Numbered from the stretch's first letter, positions 9,304 through 18,291 are shown. The stretch is 64,000 nt of DNA from Maridesulfovibrio sp. (GCF_963666665.1 NZ_OY762999.1:233501-297500), one strand, 5' to 3'. Program-made: numbers and translations. Notes: generated by a model from the letters alone, not told the origin.

Positions 9304-10188
9304 CTAATCCACGTCAGGAACAATCTTACAAATATAACTAGTCAATAAATCAAACAAATCTTTCGAACGATTGTTGAATCTAAATTCCAGTTCCTTCAGA
9401 TATAAAGGAAAGCGATGTGGGGATATTCCTTTGTAGCGCTTGAAACGCTGACGTGCGAATTGCCAGAACTCTCCACCTGATATTTCTATGTGCGGGGTGA
9501 CATCCGGGTATTTGCGGATGTAATCCAGCGGCAGGGAATCATCTCCGCAGAGGATCAGGGAATCGTACTTCTGGTAGCGGTCGGTGTGGATAATGCTTCC
9601 GTGCCGGACCAGCTTGAGGTGGAAGTTGTGGTTGAAGTGGAACACCGATTCCGCAGTGATGTTCTGCATCAAATCGATGAACACCCAGCCGTTCTTTTCC
9701 ATTATCCCGAATACGGGGATGGCTCCGGTGGTTTTCTTGGAAGGCACTCCGGTCAGCTTTTTGTTCTTGAGGTGCTTATGCAACCCGGTCTCAGGGCTTA
9801 GCAACTGCTGGGCATCGATTGCCTGTGCTAGAATTGCGAAACGCAGGGCGGTAATTGCCTTGTAGGTCGCGTTATAGGAAAGCTCCAGATCAAGTGAGAT
9901 TGCATGTGCGGTGTGATCCTCGGCGAACATCTGGATCAGGCGCACCCATTCGCGGGCGGAAAGGCCGCCGTTGTTGATCCAGCGGCCGCTGAAATCCTGA
10001 AAGGTATACTTGCACGAGGAGCAGCGGTAGCGGTCACCGTTGAGATTGTAGAGCTTGTGCTCGCGGCAGCGGGGGCAGAAAGGTTTGCGATCTCCCAAGG
10101 CTTTGTGCAGCAGGAATTTTCTGGCTTCATCTTCAGAAGACGTCAGGCGCGCCAGAAATTCATCCCTGTTTTCGGAAACAGTTCCCAT
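9304..10188 (-). CDS. IS1595/ISXO2-like transposase-derived protein downstream of moaA
   Basis: A 294-residue protein with an N-terminal zinc ribbon (CPRC and CSSC near residues 38-58) and an ISXO2-like DDE domain. The second acidic residue (IIHTDRYQKYDSL) and the late Glu block (GGEFWQFARQRF, then LYLKELEFRFNNR) are present, but the first catalytic DE motif seems replaced by LSPETG. The start was placed at 10188, 12 bases after the moaA stop, with AAGGA upstream; a start at 10233 would overlap moaA. I found no terminal inverted repeats or target duplication. The last ~170 bases are markedly more AT-rich than the rest of the gene. It could be a domesticated protein or a decayed element. Confidence 0.75.
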   Translation of the reverse strand: MGTVSENRDEFLARLTSSEDEARKFLLHKALGDRKPFCPRCREHKLYNLNGDRYRCSSCKYTFQDFSGRWINNGGLSAREWVRLIQMFAEDHTAHAISLDLELSYNATYKAITALRFAILAQAIDAQQLLSPETGLHKHLKNKKLTGVPSKKTTGAIPVFGIMEKNGWVFIDLMQNITAESVFHFNHNFHLKLVRHGSIIHTDRYQKYDSLILCGDDSLPLDYIRKYPDVTPHIEISGGEFWQFARQRFKRYKGISPHRFPLYLKELEFRFNNRSKDLFDLLTSYICKIVPDVD

Positions 10189-10199
10189 AGAAGATCCTT

Positions 10200-11192
10200 C
10201 TATCCGCCTATCGCCGACATCTGTGTTTCGCATACACCTTCACTTCCTGATCTTTGTTCCAGTAGATGGTATCCCAGCGGTTTATCGAGAGTTGCCTCCG
10301 CAATTACCTTGCGCAGGGCATCATCATCCAACTCGGGATTTCTTAAAATATCGCGCAGTCCGTATGTCTTGTCTGAGAAAAGACAGGTGCGCAGCTGACC
10401 GTCGGAGGTGATGCGCAACCTGTTGCAGGTGGCGCAGAAATGGGAGCTTACGGGAGAAATGAGACCCAGCCGCCCCTTACCGCCTTCGATAGAGTACATG
10501 CGCGCGGGACCGCGGTTTTCGGCAGTACGTTTTACCGGGATCAGGTTAACGTATTCTCTGCCTTGCTCAAGGATATCATCAGCGGACCAGAACCTGCTGT
10601 CGGATTTGGTCTCGTCGCCCATGGGCATGAATTCGATGAAGCGCATGTCGATGGGATTTTCACGCGCAAAATCGATGAAGGAACTGAGCTCTTTGTCGTT
10701 GATTCCTTTCATGGCCACGGCATTGACCTTAACCCTGATTCCGGCAGAGAGGCAGGTGGTGATGGAAGCCAGCACATCATTTAAATGATCTCGTCCGGTA
10801 ACTTCCTTGAAGGTTTCCCGGTCAAGTGTATCGAGGGAAATGTTCAGCCTGCTGACCCCGATTTTTTTAAGCTCAGGCACCAGCGGCTCGATCAGGGTTC
10901 CGTTGGTGGTTATGCGCAGGTCTAGTTCCGGGTGGCTGTTCATGACTTGTGAAATGAAATCCATGAATCCCTTACGGGCAAATGGTTCACCACCGGTCAG
11001 GCGCAGCTTGGAAATATTCATGGAAGCAGCAAGATCAACCAGACGGAGCATTTCCTCGTAGCGCAGGATGTCCGGGTGGGGGATGTGCTTGAAATCTTTG
11101 GTCACGCAATACATGCAACGCAGGTTGCAGCGGTCGGTAACGCTCAGCCGCAGGTAATTAACCGTGCGGCCTATCTTGTCGGTGAGTACCAT
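10200..11192 (-). CDS. moaA: GTP 3',8-cyclase MoaA (molybdenum cofactor biosynthesis)
   Basis: A radical-SAM enzyme that converts GTP to 3',8-cyclo-GTP, the first committed step of molybdopterin (Mo/W cofactor) synthesis. The N-terminal cluster motif is TDRCNLRCMYC (Cys22, 26, 29). The C-terminal cluster motif is CATCNRLRI with a later Cys in LRTCLF. The protein ends in the conserved double glycine (SAIGG) needed for catalysis. Length is 330 aa. It starts two bases after the fdhE stop, so fdhE-moaA is translationally tight, and the transposase-like gene follows at once. The context points to cofactor supply for formate dehydrogenase. Confidence 0.96.
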   Translation of the reverse strand: MVLTDKIGRTVNYLRLSVTDRCNLRCMYCVTKDFKHIPHPDILRYEEMLRLVDLAASMNISKLRLTGGEPFARKGFMDFISQVMNSHPELDLRITTNGTLIEPLVPELKKIGVSRLNISLDTLDRETFKEVTGRDHLNDVLASITTCLSAGIRVKVNAVAMKGINDKELSSFIDFARENPIDMRFIEFMPMGDETKSDSRFWSADDILEQGREYVNLIPVKRTAENRGPARMYSIEGGKGRLGLISPVSSHFCATCNRLRITSDGQLRTCLFSDKTYGLRDILRNPELDDDALRKVIAEATLDKPLGYHLLEQRSGSEGVCETQMSAIGG

Positions 11193-11193
11193 T

Positions 11194-12135
11194 TTAGAAT
11201 CCCCAGACGGAGAGGGTACCCCGGTTGTATCCTTCCTCCACTGCTACAAAATCCAGCGGCAGGGATTCAAGATCATTGAGTGCGGGTACGGAAACTTTGT
11301 CCACTTCCCTGAAATCTGCGGTTTTCATGTAGGTCTTGCAGGAATCGCAGACATCTACACGATATCCCGGTGCTTCTTCCACGGTGAAAAATTTAAGGCT
11401 TTCCGCGTTGGTGTTGTCGCAGTAGGCACAGGCCATGCGGCGGACACGGTATTCGGTATGGCAGAAGGAACAGTTGGCGTAGCGGAAGCCCTGCTTGTGA
11501 TGCAGGGTGTGCATGAAAGGCACGGAGCCGCAGATAGGACAGTGTCCGTGGCTGCGCGGTGCAGGCTGCTCCAGTTCGAAATCAATTTCGGCGCTGTCGG
11601 CCCGTTCAGATGTGTCTGCCTGCTGATGGGGGAGCTTTTCTTCAAGTGCTGCAGCAACAGCCTTAATGGAAGGAGTCAGTGCAGACTGAACTAGAAAGCT
11701 GAGGGTGCGCGGTGCTTCGGGCATTTTTTCCGCCCAGTCCATGAAGAAGTCATCATCGGTTTCAAGGTAGGCCTTGAAAGCCTGCTTCAGGTCCAGCTCG
11801 CCGGACTTGATGGCTGCGGTGATCATTGCGGTTGCTTCGGCGATGGGCCCTTCTTCCCTGCCTACCAGCTCTGCCAGTTCAGCAACAAGCTTGCATGCCT
11901 GTTCATAGTCGTAGGTAAAATCCTCACGGGCGAGCAAAGGGCGTCCTTGCAGGTTGGCATCGTCAGGAGCGAGGTCCGTCGGAATGATCGGGGAGGAGTG
12001 CTGCTGCGCCTCCAACTGGATTGCGGCAACATTTGAAATTAAATTAACAAGCTCTTCCGGGAGGAAAGGCTTTTTCCGCAGCTCGGATATTTTTTTATCC
12101 AGCTGTTCTTTGGCACTGCTGTAATCGAAATTCAT
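11194..12135 (-). CDS. fdhE: formate dehydrogenase accessory protein FdhE
   Basis: FdhE is a cytoplasmic rubredoxin-like chaperone that binds formate dehydrogenase catalytic subunits before export. Four CxxC pairs of the family are visible in the C-terminal half (CPICGS, CSFCHTE, CAYCDN, CDSCKT), binding iron or zinc. The N-terminal half is helical. The ATG at 12135 is chosen over an upstream in-frame GTG because AAGGAG lies about 11 bases before it. It heads the fdhE-moaA unit, downstream in orientation from fdhD. Confidence 0.92.
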   Translation of the reverse strand: MNFDYSSAKEQLDKKISELRKKPFLPEELVNLISNVAAIQLEAQQHSSPIIPTDLAPDDANLQGRPLLAREDFTYDYEQACKLVAELAELVGREEGPIAEATAMITAAIKSGELDLKQAFKAYLETDDDFFMDWAEKMPEAPRTLSFLVQSALTPSIKAVAAALEEKLPHQQADTSERADSAEIDFELEQPAPRSHGHCPICGSVPFMHTLHHKQGFRYANCSFCHTEYRVRRMACAYCDNTNAESLKFFTVEEAPGYRVDVCDSCKTYMKTADFREVDKVSVPALNDLESLPLDFVAVEEGYNRGTLSVWGF

Positions 12136-12328
12136 TATAAAAAACACTCCTTAAAGGAACCCGGCTGTAGGGCGGCCGAGTTTATTTCATTCCTGTTAAA
12201 AAAAGCATATGCCTTAATAGTGGCACCTGCATAAGAGTGTTAATTAATCGCGTTTTGGCACAAAGTCTAATCGATTATGAGAAAAAAATATTATGGCTTA
12301 AATGGTATAATTTAATTGTGCGGAAAAA

Positions 12329-13117
12329 TTACAATCCTTTGATTCGGCCCTGATCGTTGTAAACCCAGAATCCGGTTTTGCTGATGTTTCCGACGAGAGT
12401 GATGCCGATTTTGCGGGCCAGTTCCACAGAAAAACTGGTTGCCACGGCAGTGGAGGCGAGTATGGGAACTCCGATGCGTACGGCCTTAAGCAGGATTTCC
12501 GATGCTACGCGTCCGGTGGAGACGATCATTTTACCGTCAGTGGGTACGTTTTCAAGAAAGCACTGGCCTACGATCATGTCGATGGCGTTGTGGCGTCCGA
12601 TATCCTCGCGGAAGTAGAGCATCTCTTCCGGCGTGCAAAGGGATGAATTATGGCAGCCGCGGGTCTTGTTATACAGAGTGGACCGCGAGTGCAGTTCATT
12701 GGCGTGGGTCAGGATCTGCTCCGGTGTGACTGTCAGTTCCGAGGTGATGGTCCGTTTGGAGATGGTGGAAACATTGCGTCCGAAGTTTGTACCCTTACCG
12801 CAACCGGAAGTAATGGAATATTCGAGAACGCGGCCTTTCCACGGATCATGGCTGGTGCTGATATCCGCGATAATGCGGTCTTCATGCTCCGTAATCTTCA
12901 GGTCGGTAATCTGGTCGCGGGTGGAGATATAGGCGTCTGATTTCAGAAAACCCACAGCCAGATAATCAGGGTAGCGGGCCGTGGTCAGCAGGGTCACTAC
13001 TTCACGCCCGTTAAGGTTGATGGTCAAAGGTACTTCAAGGATGCTGCTGATCTCTTTATCCTTGAACTCACCACCGCAATATTCTTTTACTGTATAGCTG
13101 AAACTTTCTTTCATCAT
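12329..13117 (-). CDS. fdhD: formate dehydrogenase sulfurtransferase FdhD
   Basis: FdhD transfers sulfur from a cysteine desulfurase to the Mo/W-bis-PGD cofactor, which activates formate dehydrogenase. The 262-residue protein has the family's cofactor-binding segments (FREDIGRHNAIDMIVG and STGRVASEILLKA) and a Cys-bearing loop (ITSGCGKG) where E. coli FdhD has its CxxC, so only one of the two loop cysteines appears kept. The usual TGGTHAA motif reads RGCHNSSLC here, which adds cysteines. It is divergent from tupA and shares orientation with fdhE. Confidence 0.93.
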   Translation of the reverse strand: MMKESFSYTVKEYCGGEFKDKEISSILEVPLTINLNGREVVTLLTTARYPDYLAVGFLKSDAYISTRDQITDLKITEHEDRIIADISTSHDPWKGRVLEYSITSGCGKGTNFGRNVSTISKRTITSELTVTPEQILTHANELHSRSTLYNKTRGCHNSSLCTPEEMLYFREDIGRHNAIDMIVGQCFLENVPTDGKMIVSTGRVASEILLKAVRIGVPILASTAVATSFSVELARKIGITLVGNISKTGFWVYNDQGRIKGL

Positions 13118-13194
13118 GCTCCACCTGATATATTTTATTAAGCATAGGGGTAACAGGCTTTGCGGGCAAGGCCTTAGTTTCTGCTTCTATTTCA

Positions 13195-13209
13195 GCACCC
13201 TTTTGGTGC
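13195..13209. promoter_or_regulatory. inverted repeat in the fdhD-tupA intergenic region
   Basis: GCACC-N5-GGTGC forms a symmetric 15-base element about midway between the divergent fdhD and tupA starts. Position and symmetry suit an operator, possibly for a Mo/W-sensing regulator, but I cannot assign a protein. Confidence 0.35.
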
Positions 13210-13247
13210 AAAATCAGGTTAAGACTAAGAGTATAATTGTGCTCATA

Positions 13248-13276
13248 TTGACATAGAGCGTCCTTTCTGGTCTATC
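13248..13276 (+). promoter_or_regulatory. possible sigma-70 promoter for tupABC
   Basis: TTGACA at 13248-13253 is followed after 17 bases by TCTATC, a poor -10 match. It lies about 95 bp before the tupA start, on the correct strand. The -10 box makes this a weak call. Confidence 0.3.
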
Positions 13277-13369
13277 CATACACTAGTCCAGCCTATTCTC
13301 TGGCGTGACTTCAATTTGCGGATGATCTGGAATTTACGAATTTTAAACAGAGTTCTTTTTGGAGGAAAA

Positions 13370-14194
13370 ATGAAAAAATTTAAAGTATTGCTGCTTACTC
13401 TCGCTCTCGTTTCACTGCTCGTTGCTCCGGGACTGGTAAAAGCTGAAACGCTGATGATGGCTACCACCACCAGCACAGATAACACCGGTCTGCTTGATGA
13501 ACTTGCTCCCATGTTTGAAAAAGATACCGGCATCGAGCTGAAGTGGACTGCCGTAGGCACCGGTAAGGCTCTCAAAATGGGTCAGAACTGCGACGTAGAT
13601 GTTCTTATGGTTCACGCTCCCGCAGCCGAAAAAAAATATGTTGATATGGGCGCTCTCAAAGACCGCCGCGAAGTAATGTACAACGACTTCGTAATCATCG
13701 GTCCCGATTCCGACCCCGCAGGCATTAAAGGTCTTCCGGTTGTGCAGGCTATGAAAGCTGTTGCAGATGCAAAAGCTGCTTTCGTCAGCCGCGGCGACAA
13801 CTCCGGTACCAACAAAAAAGAAATTTCCCTCTGGAAAGTTGCAGGCATGGCTGTTCCCGATAAAGCAGAATGGTACATCCAGACAGGTCAGGGCATGATC
13901 AAAAGTATCACCGTTGCTGAAGAGCGCGATGCATACATCATGACCGACCGCGGCACCTACATTAAATACAGCGCAAACAAGAACGGTTCCCCCGAACTGA
14001 AAGTACTGGTAGAAGGCGACAAGTCTCTCTTCAACCAGTACAGCGTGCTGGCTGTTAACCCTGCCAACTGCGAGAATGCAAAATACGAACTGGCAACCAA
14101 ATTTTCCGAGTGGATGGCTTCCCCCAACACCCAGAAAGCTATCGGTAACTTCAAGCTGCTCGGTAAAAAACTCTTCATTCCCAACGCACAATAA
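13370..14194 (+). CDS. tupA: tungstate ABC transporter substrate-binding protein TupA
   Basis: The periplasmic solute-binding protein opens with a clear signal peptide (KKFKVLLLTLALVSLLVAP, cleavage near residue 25 after VKA). The mature start has the TupA signature ATTTSTDNTGLLDEL, whose TTTS contacts the oxyanion, and later RGDNSGTNKKE. Length is 274 aa. The start was set at the ATG preceded by GGAGGA. The protein captures tungstate for the TupBC importer and serves W-dependent formate dehydrogenases. A hairpin follows before tupB, which may raise binding-protein yield relative to the membrane subunits. Confidence 0.93.
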   Translation: MKKFKVLLLTLALVSLLVAPGLVKAETLMMATTTSTDNTGLLDELAPMFEKDTGIELKWTAVGTGKALKMGQNCDVDVLMVHAPAAEKKYVDMGALKDRREVMYNDFVIIGPDSDPAGIKGLPVVQAMKAVADAKAAFVSRGDNSGTNKKEISLWKVAGMAVPDKAEWYIQTGQGMIKSITVAEERDAYIMTDRGTYIKYSANKNGSPELKVLVEGDKSLFNQYSVLAVNPANCENAKYELATKFSEWMASPNTQKAIGNFKLLGKKLFIPNAQ

Positions 14195-14204
14195 ATAATA
14201 GTTC

Positions 14205-14235
14205 ATGAGTGGAATTCCTATGGAGTTCCACTCAT
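14205..14235 (+). terminator. hairpin between tupA and tupB (attenuator or terminator)
   Basis: A 10-bp perfect stem (ATGAGTGGAA with its complement) has an 11-base loop and a pyrimidine-rich tail ending in a T run about 20 bases later. It is placed where ABC importers often carry partial terminators or mRNA-stabilising structures. Confidence 0.55.
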
Positions 14236-14330
14236 TTTCCCTCCCCTTTTTATATTATGTTTCGTTCTTGTTCTCCGTAAGGCCGTTTGGTATTAATAGG
14301 ATTTATGTGAAAGGGAGGGATTAATAGTAC

Positions 14331-15026
14331 ATGGACTTTATTTTAACCGGCTTCTGGCAGGCATTTGTACTGCTCTTTTCCGCTGACCCGGAAACATATT
14401 CCGCCATTTACACCACCGTCTGCGTGACGACCATTTCCATCAGTGCGACTCTGATTATCGGTGCGCCTTTGGGCTTTCTGCTCGGCTATCACGAATTTCC
14501 CGGTAAGAGGTGTTTGCGCCTTCTTGCCGATACCATGCTTTCCTTCCCCACGGTCGTGATAGGACTTCTCGTATACGCCATGCTTTCCCGCAGGGGACCC
14601 ATGGGTGAAATGGAACTTCTGTTCAGTATTCCGGGCATTGCTGTAGGGCAGACCCTGCTTGGGTTGCCTATCGTCATCGCCATGATGGCTACGGCGGTGG
14701 AGAATCTCGACCTGCGTCTTAAGCAAACCCTGCTCACCCTTGGTGCGTCACATGGACAGATCTTGCGGACCATCCTTTGGGAGGCCCGTTACAGTCTTAT
14801 CCTTGCTGCTGCAGCAGCTTACGGGCGTATTGTTTCTGAGATCGGTATTTCCATGATGGTCGGTGGAAACATCAAGTGGCATACCCGGACCATAACCACT
14901 GCCATTGCCCTTGAAACAGGCAAGGGGGAGTTTGCCATGGGTATCGCTCTCGGGCTGGTGCTTATGATTATTGCCTTTGCGGTTAACTATTCCATGTCCG
15001 GTGTCAGAAAAAGGGCGGGCCAGTAA
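14331..15026 (+). CDS. tupB: tungstate ABC transporter permease TupB
   Basis: A 231-residue inner-membrane permease with about five or six hydrophobic segments and the BPD_transp_1 loop (TLLTLGASHGQILRTILW, with the EAA-like coupling helix near residues 133-155). A good ribosome site (GGGAGGG) precedes the ATG. The stop overlaps the tupC start by one base, so the two are coupled. Assignment to tungstate rests on the flanking tupA and family resemblance. Confidence 0.92.
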   Translation: MDFILTGFWQAFVLLFSADPETYSAIYTTVCVTTISISATLIIGAPLGFLLGYHEFPGKRCLRLLADTMLSFPTVVIGLLVYAMLSRRGPMGEMELLFSIPGIAVGQTLLGLPIVIAMMATAVENLDLRLKQTLLTLGASHGQILRTILWEARYSLILAAAAAYGRIVSEIGISMMVGGNIKWHTRTITTAIALETGKGEFAMGIALGLVLMIIAFAVNYSMSGVRKRAGQ

Positions 15027-15673
15027 TGAAGGATTTGTTCAGGCTTGAAAATATCTGCCAGCGCTATAATGGCCGGCAGGTTCTCTCCCTTGAAAAATTT
15101 TCAGTCGGCGAAGGGGCGATTGTCGGTTTGGCCGGGCATAACGGCAGCGGCAAGAGTACCCTGATGCGTATGCTGGCTTTTCTGGAAAGTCCGGAATCCG
15201 GTAAAATTTTTTATGACGGCAGCCAGGTCGATGAACCGGATTTGAGCTTGCGACGCGAAGTTACTATGCTTACCCAAGAGCCATATCTGCTTAAAAGGTC
15301 GGTGGAAGCAAATGTTTCATACGGCCTTGAGCTTCGTGGTGAAAGAAATATTCACGACAGGGTCTGCGATTCCATGATTCAGGTTGGTTTGGACCCGGAC
15401 AAGTTTCTGCATCGCAACTGGTTTGAGCTTTCCGGCGGTGAGGCGCAGAGGGTTGCCCTTGCCGCGCGTCTTGTATTGAATCCACGGGTGCTGCTGCTTG
15501 ATGAGCCAACAGCCAGCCTTGATTTTGAATCTACGCAACTAATCCATAAGGCTTCGGTTTCTGCCCGTGAAGAGCAAGGCACGACACTTGTTATTGTCAG
15601 CCATGATCATCTTTGGCTGGAAGAAGTCTCCGATACAATTTATCGCTTGGAAAACGGTCAACTGGCCGGTTGA
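15026..15673 (+). CDS. tupC: tungstate ABC transporter ATP-binding protein TupC
   Basis: A 215-residue ABC ATPase with all the working motifs: Walker A GHNGSGKST near residue 38, Q-loop MLTQEPYLL, signature ELSGGEAQR, Walker B VLLLDEPTASLDFE and H-loop VSHDH. It powers tungstate uptake with TupB. It lacks the C-terminal regulatory (TOBE/MOP) domain found in ModC, which fits TupC. A strong terminator follows. Confidence 0.93.
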   Translation: MKDLFRLENICQRYNGRQVLSLEKFSVGEGAIVGLAGHNGSGKSTLMRMLAFLESPESGKIFYDGSQVDEPDLSLRREVTMLTQEPYLLKRSVEANVSYGLELRGERNIHDRVCDSMIQVGLDPDKFLHRNWFELSGGEAQRVALAARLVLNPRVLLLDEPTASLDFESTQLIHKASVSAREEQGTTLVIVSHDHLWLEEVSDTIYRLENGQLAG

Positions 15674-15709
15674 TGCTTTGCTGTAACTTTAGTCGCTATT
15701 ATTAAATTT

Positions 15710-15735
15710 GGTCCGGAATCTTCCGGACCTTTTTT
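15710..15735 (+). terminator. intrinsic terminator of tupABC
   Basis: A 9-bp perfect GC-rich stem (GGTCCGGAA with its complement) and a 2-base gap are followed by six T's, about 40 bases after the tupC stop. Confidence 0.9.
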
Positions 15736-15822
15736 CTTTTTAATTCCATACTTGATAAAAGTGGATTTAGGCCACTCAAGCTGTTACTCTATGACTAATC
15801 CCCGTATCCGTTAGGAGGAGTC

Positions 15823-18288
15823 ATGAAAAGAAGCAGCTTCAAGGTCCAGAAGAAAAATGACCGCAAGAGCCTCACCGAGGACATCCGGAATCATGTGATC
15901 TATTCGTTGAGTAAAGAAGTTAAGGATGCCAGCGAATGGGACGCGGGCAAGGCTCTTGCCCTTGCCCTGCGGGACAGGCTGGTTGAACGGATGATCGAAA
16001 CCCGTGACCGCTATCGGCTGGTGAAAGCCAAGCGGATGTATTATTTTTCCATTGAGTACTTGCTGGGCCGTTGTCTCGGTAACAACCTGTGTAACATGGA
16101 GATTCTAGATCTCTGTGAGGATATTTTCAAGGACCTCGGTTACGATCTGGACGAAGTCAGGGCCAGCGAACGCGATCCCGCTCTCGGTAACGGGGGATTG
16201 GGCAGACTGGCGGCCTGCTTCCTCGATTCTCTGGCTACTCTTGATCTGCCCGGCTGCGGTTACGGAATTCATTACGAGTATGGTTTGTTTCGGCAATCCA
16301 TCCACAACGGTTATCAAAAGGAGCTTGCGGATTACTGGATGAAGGAAGGGATGCCCTTGCAGGTTGCCCGTCCTGACCAGTCGGTTATTGTCCCTCTTTA
16401 CGGTAGGGTGGAAAATGCGGTTACCCCCAGTGGAGATTACCTGCCTATGTGGGTGGACTGGGATGATATTATAGGAGTTCCTTATGATATCCCCGTAGTA
16501 GGTTACGGCGGAAAGACCGTAAACTACCTACGTCTATTTGCGGCAAGGGCTTCTGAAAATTTCGACATGGATATCTTTAATCATGGCGACTACATCAGGG
16601 CAGTGCAACGCAAGATCGAATCAGAAATGGTCTCAAAGGTTCTTTACCCCACGGAATCCGTTTCTTTCGGTAAAGAATTAAGGCTGGTTCAGGAATACTT
16701 CCTCGTAGCTTGCGGATTGCGGGATATTACCCGCCGGTTCTTAGCCCAGAACAAGAATTTTGAAGAGTTTGCAAATTATGTTGCCATTCAGCTTAACGAT
16801 ACCCATCCGGCCCTGACTGTTGTGGAGTTGATGCGCTATCTTGTGGATGAAAGGCGCATTGAATGGGAGAAGGCTTGGGAAATAACCAGTGCTACCTGCG
16901 CATATACCAACCATACCTTGCTCCCGGAAGCTTTGGAATTGTGGTCGGTTTCCTTGATTGAAAAGGTTCTGCCGCGCCATTTACAGATCATTTATGAAAT
17001 TAACAGCCGTTTTTTGAAAAAGGTTGAGAGCAAGTATCCCGGTGATAATGAAAAATTGAGACGCATGTCCCTTATCTGTGAAGACGGGACCAAGAAAGTG
17101 CGCATGGCCAATCTCGCGGTGGTCGGTTCCCATTCGGTAAACGGGGTTTCCGAATTGCATTCCGAGTTGGTTAAGACCCGTTTGTTTCCTGACTTTTATG
17201 ATTTTACCCCGAAGAAATTCAACAACAAGACTAACGGGGTGACTCCGCGACGTTGGATGCTTAAGGCCAATCCCGCTCTTTCATCATTGCTTACCGATAC
17301 GCTGGGGAACGGGTGGATTACTGACTTGAATGAGCTGCATAAACTGGAAGAGCACATCAACGACAGTGAGTTCCGTTCAAGGTTCATGGAAGCCAAGCGA
17401 GCCAATAAGATCAAGCTGGGCAATTTCATAAATGCTACCTTGGACGTTAATATTCCTCCGGAGGCTATTTTCGATATTCAGGCCAAGCGTATTCATGAGT
17501 ATAAGCGCCAACTGCTGAATATTTTACACGTAATTCATCTCTACCTTGAGCTGGTGGATAATGATGTTGAGCCTTCATGTTCACGGGCTTTTCTTTTTGC
17601 TGGTAAGGCTGCTCCCGGTTACTGGGAGGCCAAGCAGATTATCAAGCTTATTCATTCCGTAGCCAATGTGGTCAATAATGATCCGCGTGCGGAAGGCTTG
17701 CTTAAGGTTGCTTTTCTGCCTGATTACAGAGTTTCCCTTGCGGAGAAGATAATTCCTGCCTGCGATGTCAGCGAGCAGATTTCAACTGCCGGAACCGAGG
17801 CCTCCGGTACTGGAAATATGAAATTTGCCATGAACGGCGCTTTGACTGTCGGCACTTACGATGGCGCAAATATTGAGATGCTGGAAGAGGTGGGACAAGA
17901 TAATTTCTATCTGTTCGGATTGAAGCAGGAAGAGGTGGAAAAGGCTTTGCGGGAAGGAAGCTATCATCCCCGTGAAATATACAACCACAGTCCGGAAATA
18001 CGGCAGGTTTTTACCGCCTTATTGGAAAACAGGTTTTCATCCAATGAACCGGACCTGTTCCGCTGGCTGGTCGATAAGCTGCTGACTGATAATGAGCAGT
18101 ATATGCATCTGGCTGATTTCAAATCATACAGTGATGTCCAGAAACGGATCGACAGGGATTATGCTGAAAGGGAAATCTGGTCCGCCAAGGCAATTTTGAA
18201 TACTGCGCGCATGGGTAAGTTCTCAACTGACCGGACCATGCTGGAATATGCTGAAGATATCTGGAAAATTAAGGCTGTGAAGTCATAA
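15823..18288 (+). CDS. glgP: glycogen/alpha-glucan phosphorylase
   Basis: The enzyme releases glucose-1-phosphate from storage or malto-oligosaccharide glucans using pyridoxal phosphate. The 821-residue protein matches the classical GlgP/MalP length. Signatures include YFSIEYLLGR, ALGNGGLGRLAACFLDSL, GYGIHYEYGLF, the IQLNDTHPAL block, and the PLP site EASGTGNMKFAMNGAL, with the Schiff-base Lys at about residue 667. A strong ribosome site (AGGAGGAG) precedes the ATG. It is a single transcription unit with terminators at both ends. Maltodextrin versus glycogen preference cannot be told. Confidence 0.96.
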   Translation: MKRSSFKVQKKNDRKSLTEDIRNHVIYSLSKEVKDASEWDAGKALALALRDRLVERMIETRDRYRLVKAKRMYYFSIEYLLGRCLGNNLCNMEILDLCEDIFKDLGYDLDEVRASERDPALGNGGLGRLAACFLDSLATLDLPGCGYGIHYEYGLFRQSIHNGYQKELADYWMKEGMPLQVARPDQSVIVPLYGRVENAVTPSGDYLPMWVDWDDIIGVPYDIPVVGYGGKTVNYLRLFAARASENFDMDIFNHGDYIRAVQRKIESEMVSKVLYPTESVSFGKELRLVQEYFLVACGLRDITRRFLAQNKNFEEFANYVAIQLNDTHPALTVVELMRYLVDERRIEWEKAWEITSATCAYTNHTLLPEALELWSVSLIEKVLPRHLQIIYEINSRFLKKVESKYPGDNEKLRRMSLICEDGTKKVRMANLAVVGSHSVNGVSELHSELVKTRLFPDFYDFTPKKFNNKTNGVTPRRWMLKANPALSSLLTDTLGNGWITDLNELHKLEEHINDSEFRSRFMEAKRANKIKLGNFINATLDVNIPPEAIFDIQAKRIHEYKRQLLNILHVIHLYLELVDNDVEPSCSRAFLFAGKAAPGYWEAKQIIKLIHSVANVVNNDPRAEGLLKVAFLPDYRVSLAEKIIPACDVSEQISTAGTEASGTGNMKFAMNGALTVGTYDGANIEMLEEVGQDNFYLFGLKQEEVEKALREGSYHPREIYNHSPEIRQVFTALLENRFSSNEPDLFRWLVDKLLTDNEQYMHLADFKSYSDVQKRIDRDYAEREIWSAKAILNTARMGKFSTDRTMLEYAEDIWKIKAVKS

Positions 18289-18291
18289 TGT

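Noticed and set aside
9240..10240. Complete insertion sequence around the transposase-like gene
   Set aside because: No terminal inverted repeats or target-site duplication found by eye, so only the gene is called.
11164..11694. 176-codon plus-strand frame opposite fdhE
   Set aside because: Antisense to fdhE, whose CxxC motifs and operon spacing define the real gene.
13412..14206. 264-codon minus-strand frame opposite tupA
   Set aside because: Antisense to tupA, whose signal peptide and TTTSTDNTGLL motif are clear.
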